The notes below the pieces were generated by a model that was not told where the DNA came from, ran no database searches, and worked only from the letters and a program-made list of their open reading frames with translations. Both the position numbers and the translations under genes were made by a program. From Litorimonas sp964352855 (lineage in GTDB: Bacteria; Pseudomonadota; Alphaproteobacteria; Caulobacterales; Maricaulaceae), in the NCBI GenBank assembly GCA_964352855.1, contig CAYGTR010000001.1, positions 159,197-223,196 on the forward strand: a stretch of 64,000 nt of DNA. Direction: 5' to 3'. Every line of letters begins with the position of its first letter. Positions within the stretch are counted from its first letter, which is position 1. This document shows positions 60,456 to 64,000 of the stretch, in pieces.

Positions 60456-62681
60456 CTAGGCAGCTTTCTTTTTGCTTTTACCTGCATTGCCGTAAATGCT
60501 CTCGCCGGCTTTCGCTTTGTCGCGGAACATTTGTGGGGGGTGGAAGCGGGCGCCGTGGCGTTGTGCCAAGCGGTCAGCTGTTGAGACAAACGTGTCTAGT
60601 CCCATTGTGTCGATGTGCGATAAGGGCCCGCCTGTATAAGGCGGGAAGCCCCAACCAAAGATCGCACCGAGGTCAGCACTTTGTGGATCCGGCACGACGC
60701 CTTCGGCATAACAATGCGCTGTCGGGATAAGCTGTGCAAACATCAGACGTTCTTCAACCTCTGCGGCGGAAGGCTGTTTTTCCAAGAGCGGATAATGATC
60801 CGTCATGCCTTTCCAGAGGCCCAGACGATTGCCGTTTTCATCATAGTCATAGAATCCGGCACCGAAACGACGGCCTTTGCGATCCCATTTGACAACCATG
60901 TTTTCATAGAAGTCTTCTGATCCCGTCGGCACATAATCTTTGCCCATTTCTTCCTTGGTTGATGTCATAATGTCATAACCAAGCTTCAATGTTGTATCAT
61001 CCGACACGGCAAGCGGGCCGATGGGCAGGCCGAGATTTGCGGCACAGTTTTCAATCAGCGCCATGCTAATACCTTCTGTCACCATCAAGCTCGCTTCATT
61101 CGCATAAGGCGGGAAGACGCGGTTGGTGAAGAAACCACGCACGTCTTTGACGACAATCGGTGTCTTTTTGATTTTGCGGTTATAATCAAACGCCGCGGCC
61201 AGAGCGAGGTCACCTGTGCCTTCATGCGGAATGATTTCCAAAAGCGGCATTCTTTCAACCGGTGAGAAGAAATGCATGCCAATAAACTGGTCCGGACGGG
61301 ATGAGTTTTTAGCCAAGCCGCCAATGGGCAGTGTTGACGTGTTGGACGCAAAGACAACATCTTTTCCAATAACGGCTTCTGTTTTCTTAATAACGTCGGC
61401 TTTGACATCGGGGCGCTCAAACACGGCTTCGATGATCAAATCGACATCTTTCAGATCGTCATAATTATCGGTTGGCGTGATACGGGCGAGGAACTCTTCT
61501 GCCGCTTCTTTGGTCATGCGACCACGGGAGACGTTTTTGTCCAAAATCTTCTTGGTGTAAGCAACAGATTTTTGGGCTTCTTCCATAGAGCGGTCGAGGG
61601 AGACGACCTGCATGCCTGCTTTGGCCGTCACATGGGCGATACCTGAGCCCATAAGGCCTGCGCCGAGGACGCCGACTTTTTTGATGTCGATTGGTGGAAT
61701 GCCTTCGGGACGAGCTGCGCCTTTTTCCGCGGCTTGTTTGTTCACAAACAAGGTGCGGATCATGTTTTTCGCAACAGGGTCCGCCAGAAGCGTGCAGAAA
61801 TATTTCACTTCAATCGCGAGCGCTGTGTCCATCGGGACATTCGTGCCTTCGTAGAGACATGACATGATGGCTTTAATCGCCGGATAATTATTCTTGCTCT
61901 CTTTCAGAGCCATAGCATTGGCGGCCATAAAGAACTGAACTGCTTTCGGGTTCATCGCACCCGCACCGCCGGGGACTTTAAAGCCTTTGACATCCCAAGG
62001 GGCGAGAACGCCTTTCTCGGAATTGGCTTTGACCCAGGCTTTGGCCACTTCAATCGTTTTACCGGGCTCCACCACTTCGCTGATGAGGCCTTGGGCGAGC
62101 GCTTTTTTCGGATCCAATGATTTACCTTGTGTGCACATGATGGCTGCGTTTTGCAGGCCTATCAGGCGCGGGACACGTTGCGTGCCGCCGGCACCCGGCA
62201 GAAGGCCAACAAGAACTTCGGGCAAGCCGAGTTTGATCTTTGGGTTATCCGCAACCACACGGTGGTGACAGGCGAGGGCGACTTCAAGACCGCCGCCAAG
62301 CGCCAGACCTTCAATTGCGCAAGCGACAGGCTTGGCTTTTTTGCCTTCACGCTGCATTTGACGCACAGTATGACCACCTGTTTCCATACGGCGGAACATG
62401 CGTGTGAGGACCATGCCTTGGTCAAACGCGTCTTTATCCAACGCTCCGTCGCGACCTTCGAGCATACGTAGATCGGCTCCGGCCAAAAACGCATTGTCAC
62501 GGCCTGACGCGATGACGGCACCTTTCACGGCGTCATCATTGCTTAAACGATCAAGAAAGTGCGGGAATTCTGAAATCAGATGTTCGTCCCAGACATTCAT
62601 GCCTTGGTCTGGCACGTCGATTGTCATCAACAAGATGCCATCTGCATCCAAGTCGAGGGTAAATGTTTTAAATTCACTCAT
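60456..62681 (-). CDS. multifunctional fatty-acid oxidation enzyme (enoyl-CoA hydratase / 3-hydroxyacyl-CoA dehydrogenase)
   Basis: 741 residues of the FadB/FadJ type. The N-terminal crotonase domain has GADLRMLEGRDGALDK, VACAIEGLALGGGLEVALAC and GLPEVLVGLLPGAGGTQRVP. The dehydrogenase domain has the NAD motif GVLGAGLMGSGIAHVTAKAG, ASNTSTLPIGGLAKNSSRP and GMHFFSPVERMPLLEIIPHE. It carries out two beta-oxidation steps. The C-terminal tail is Lys-rich. It forms an operon with the thiolase 38 nt upstream, with an AAGGA ribosome site. Confidence 0.95.
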   Translation of the reverse strand: MSEFKTFTLDLDADGILLMTIDVPDQGMNVWDEHLISEFPHFLDRLSNDDAVKGAVIASGRDNAFLAGADLRMLEGRDGALDKDAFDQGMVLTRMFRRMETGGHTVRQMQREGKKAKPVACAIEGLALGGGLEVALACHHRVVADNPKIKLGLPEVLVGLLPGAGGTQRVPRLIGLQNAAIMCTQGKSLDPKKALAQGLISEVVEPGKTIEVAKAWVKANSEKGVLAPWDVKGFKVPGGAGAMNPKAVQFFMAANAMALKESKNNYPAIKAIMSCLYEGTNVPMDTALAIEVKYFCTLLADPVAKNMIRTLFVNKQAAEKGAARPEGIPPIDIKKVGVLGAGLMGSGIAHVTAKAGMQVVSLDRSMEEAQKSVAYTKKILDKNVSRGRMTKEAAEEFLARITPTDNYDDLKDVDLIIEAVFERPDVKADVIKKTEAVIGKDVVFASNTSTLPIGGLAKNSSRPDQFIGMHFFSPVERMPLLEIIPHEGTGDLALAAAFDYNRKIKKTPIVVKDVRGFFTNRVFPPYANEASLMVTEGISMALIENCAANLGLPIGPLAVSDDTTLKLGYDIMTSTKEEMGKDYVPTGSEDFYENMVVKWDRKGRRFGAGFYDYDENGNRLGLWKGMTDHYPLLEKQPSAAEVEERLMFAQLIPTAHCYAEGVVPDPQSADLGAIFGWGFPPYTGGPLSHIDTMGLDTFVSTADRLAQRHGARFHPPQMFRDKAKAGESIYGNAGKSKKKAA

Positions 62682-62719
62682 AATAATATCCTTATTGTCT
62701 TGGCTTTAAAGCTCGCGGC

Positions 62720-63928
62720 TTAAACGCGCTCAATGATTGTAGCCGTGCCCATGCCGCCACCGATACACAGTGTGACGAGTGATGTTTCTTTGTTGGAACG
62801 CTCAAGCTCATCGACCATTGTGCCGAGGATCATCGCACCGGTTGCCCCAAGTGGGTGACCCATCGCAATCGCGCCGCCGTTGACGTTGATATCATTGTGG
62901 TCAATGTCGAGGGCTTGCATGAAGCGAAGGACGACCGCCGCAAAGGCTTCGTTCAACTCATAAATATCAATGTCAGAGACTTCCATGCCTGCGCGTTTCA
63001 ACGCTTTCTTGGCCGCAAATTCCGGGCCTGTGAGCATGATTGTTGGTTCTGAGCCGATAGAGGCCATAGCGCGGATACGGGCGCGAGGCTTTAGGCCCAA
63101 ACGCTCGCCGACTTCCTTATTGCCGATGAGAAGGCCCGCTGCCCCGTCAACGATGCCTGAGGAGTTACCGGCATGATGAACGTGGTTGATCTTCTCGATC
63201 CCCGGATATTTTTGCTGTGCCACGCCGTTAAAGCCAAAATTCTCACCCATCATTTTGAAAGACGGGTTCAGTGCGCCAAGGCTTTGCATGTTGGTGTCAG
63301 GTCGGATGGTTTCATCATGATCGAGGACATTGACGCCCATGACGTCTTTCACGGGAATAATAGACTTTTTGAAACGACCTTCATCCCAAGACTTTTTTGC
63401 GCGTTTGTGGCTTTCCACTGAATAGGCATCGACATCATCACGAGACAAACCATATTTCGTCGCGATTAAGTCGGCAGACACGCCCTGCGGGACGAAATAA
63501 TTGTGAAAGGCAGATTGGGGGTCTGTTGGCCATGCTCCGCCGTCAGAACCCATCGGGACGCGTGACATGCTCTCAACACCGCCGCCAATGGCCAGATCAC
63601 ATTCGCCTGACATGACTTTCGCCGCTGCAATATTGGAGGCTTCGAGGCCGGACGCACAGAAGCGGTTTACTTGAATGCCGGATGTGGTTTGCGCATAACC
63701 TGCATTCATCAAGGCTGTGCGCGTAATCACGGCCCCTTGTTCTCCTACAGGGGAGACACAGCCCATAGCGACGTCTTCGACTTCTGCGCTGTCGATATTG
63801 TTGCGGTCACGTAGGGCCTGTAAAACTTGAACGGTCAGATTAAGCGGAGTTATTTCGTGTAAACTGCCGTCTGATTTGCCTTTGCCGCGCGGGGTTCGCA
63901 CGGCGTCATAAATGTAAGCTTCAGTCAT
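62720..63928 (-). CDS. acetyl-CoA acyltransferase (3-ketoacyl-CoA thiolase)
   Basis: 402 residues of the thiolase family. The active-site Cys is in NRFCASGLEASNIAAAKV; the second Cys and the Gly loop are in LCIGGGMGTATIIERV at the end; the His-bearing NVNGGAIAMGHPLGATGAMI is also present. It cleaves 3-ketoacyl-CoA to acetyl-CoA and a shortened acyl-CoA and completes the cycle with the enzyme encoded downstream. The promoter must lie in 63929-64000, where no clear boxes were identified. Confidence 0.96.
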   Translation of the reverse strand: MTEAYIYDAVRTPRGKGKSDGSLHEITPLNLTVQVLQALRDRNNIDSAEVEDVAMGCVSPVGEQGAVITRTALMNAGYAQTTSGIQVNRFCASGLEASNIAAAKVMSGECDLAIGGGVESMSRVPMGSDGGAWPTDPQSAFHNYFVPQGVSADLIATKYGLSRDDVDAYSVESHKRAKKSWDEGRFKKSIIPVKDVMGVNVLDHDETIRPDTNMQSLGALNPSFKMMGENFGFNGVAQQKYPGIEKINHVHHAGNSSGIVDGAAGLLIGNKEVGERLGLKPRARIRAMASIGSEPTIMLTGPEFAAKKALKRAGMEVSDIDIYELNEAFAAVVLRFMQALDIDHNDINVNGGAIAMGHPLGATGAMILGTMVDELERSNKETSLVTLCIGGGMGTATIIERV

Positions 63929-64000
63929 TGAAAAAGCCTTTCGTTATTCATTCTTGTTTGAATTTGCGCCCTTAGACCGCATTTTTGTTTGGAAATAAAG

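Noticed and set aside
1..64000. tRNA, rRNA, CRISPR arrays, transposases and prophage genes
   Set aside because: Intergenic spaces are short, no repeat-spacer pattern or clover-leaf was seen, and no transposase or phage protein was recognised among the coding regions.

Overview
The window is a chromosomal segment of an alphaproteobacterium. The evidence is a homologue of the complex I accessory subunit NDUFA12, a BamF-type lipoprotein beside lspA, an endonuclease-type MutL, an FeS-type photolyase, and a FixK-like Crp/Fnr regulator. Base composition is roughly 50 percent GC with AT-rich islets. Together with the fatty-acid, CoA and Baeyer-Villiger gene content, this fits a marine Caulobacterales/Hyphomonadaceae-type lineage (Hellea, Litorimonas and relatives); that placement is inference.

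Left part (1-26 kb): housekeeping genes. aspS, a pentapeptide-repeat protein, NDUFA12, DUF2155, an adenine deaminase, parE and glnE are followed by a large autotransporter, lspA, bamF, mutL, a small lipoprotein, rsmD, an RluB-type pseudouridine synthase, tadA, two transporters, a long coiled-coil protein, a cell-wall hydrolase, a PhoD-like phosphatase, nadC and a photolyase.

Middle and right part (26.9-59.8 kb): a dense block of catabolic genes. A minus-strand operon (methyltransferase, small coiled-coil protein, DUF1838 lipoprotein, alpha/beta hydrolase) diverges from a plus-strand run: REDY-like protein, SDR, PuuE-like deacetylase, CitE-like CoA lyase, MaoC hydratase. After an inverted DUF1428 gene comes an acyl-CoA dehydrogenase, then a tightly overlapping operon: class III CoA transferase, a DUF429/CoA-transferase fusion, a CMD-family protein, a Tat-type esterase, MFS, a VOC lipoprotein, two MmgE/PrpD proteins, a phenylacetate-CoA-ligase-like enzyme and an amidase. 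Enoyl-CoA hydratase, aldehyde dehydrogenase, a nitrilase-family hydrolase, YciI, a sodium symporter, DUF1330, DUF3598, a Crp/Fnr regulator, an amine oxidase, MFS, a Baeyer-Villiger monooxygenase and an esterase follow. Read together, the block could import an amide- or ring-containing carboxylic compound, open it, activate it to CoA thioesters, and hydrate and cleave it; the substrate is unknown. Palindromes of the TTGA-N6-TCAA type sit in several of its intergenic regions.

Right end (60.4-64 kb): a fatty-acid oxidation pair, a FadJ-type multifunctional enzyme and a thiolase, closed by a strong terminator.

Points needing care: a 100-N gap at 35821-35920 lies inside a CoA-transferase gene and is flanked by identical 55-nt sequences, so it looks like an assembly artefact, and the gene is intact when the copies are collapsed. 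The neighbouring DUF429/CoA-transferase fusion depends on a run of eight A. No rRNA, tRNA, CRISPR array or transposase was seen.
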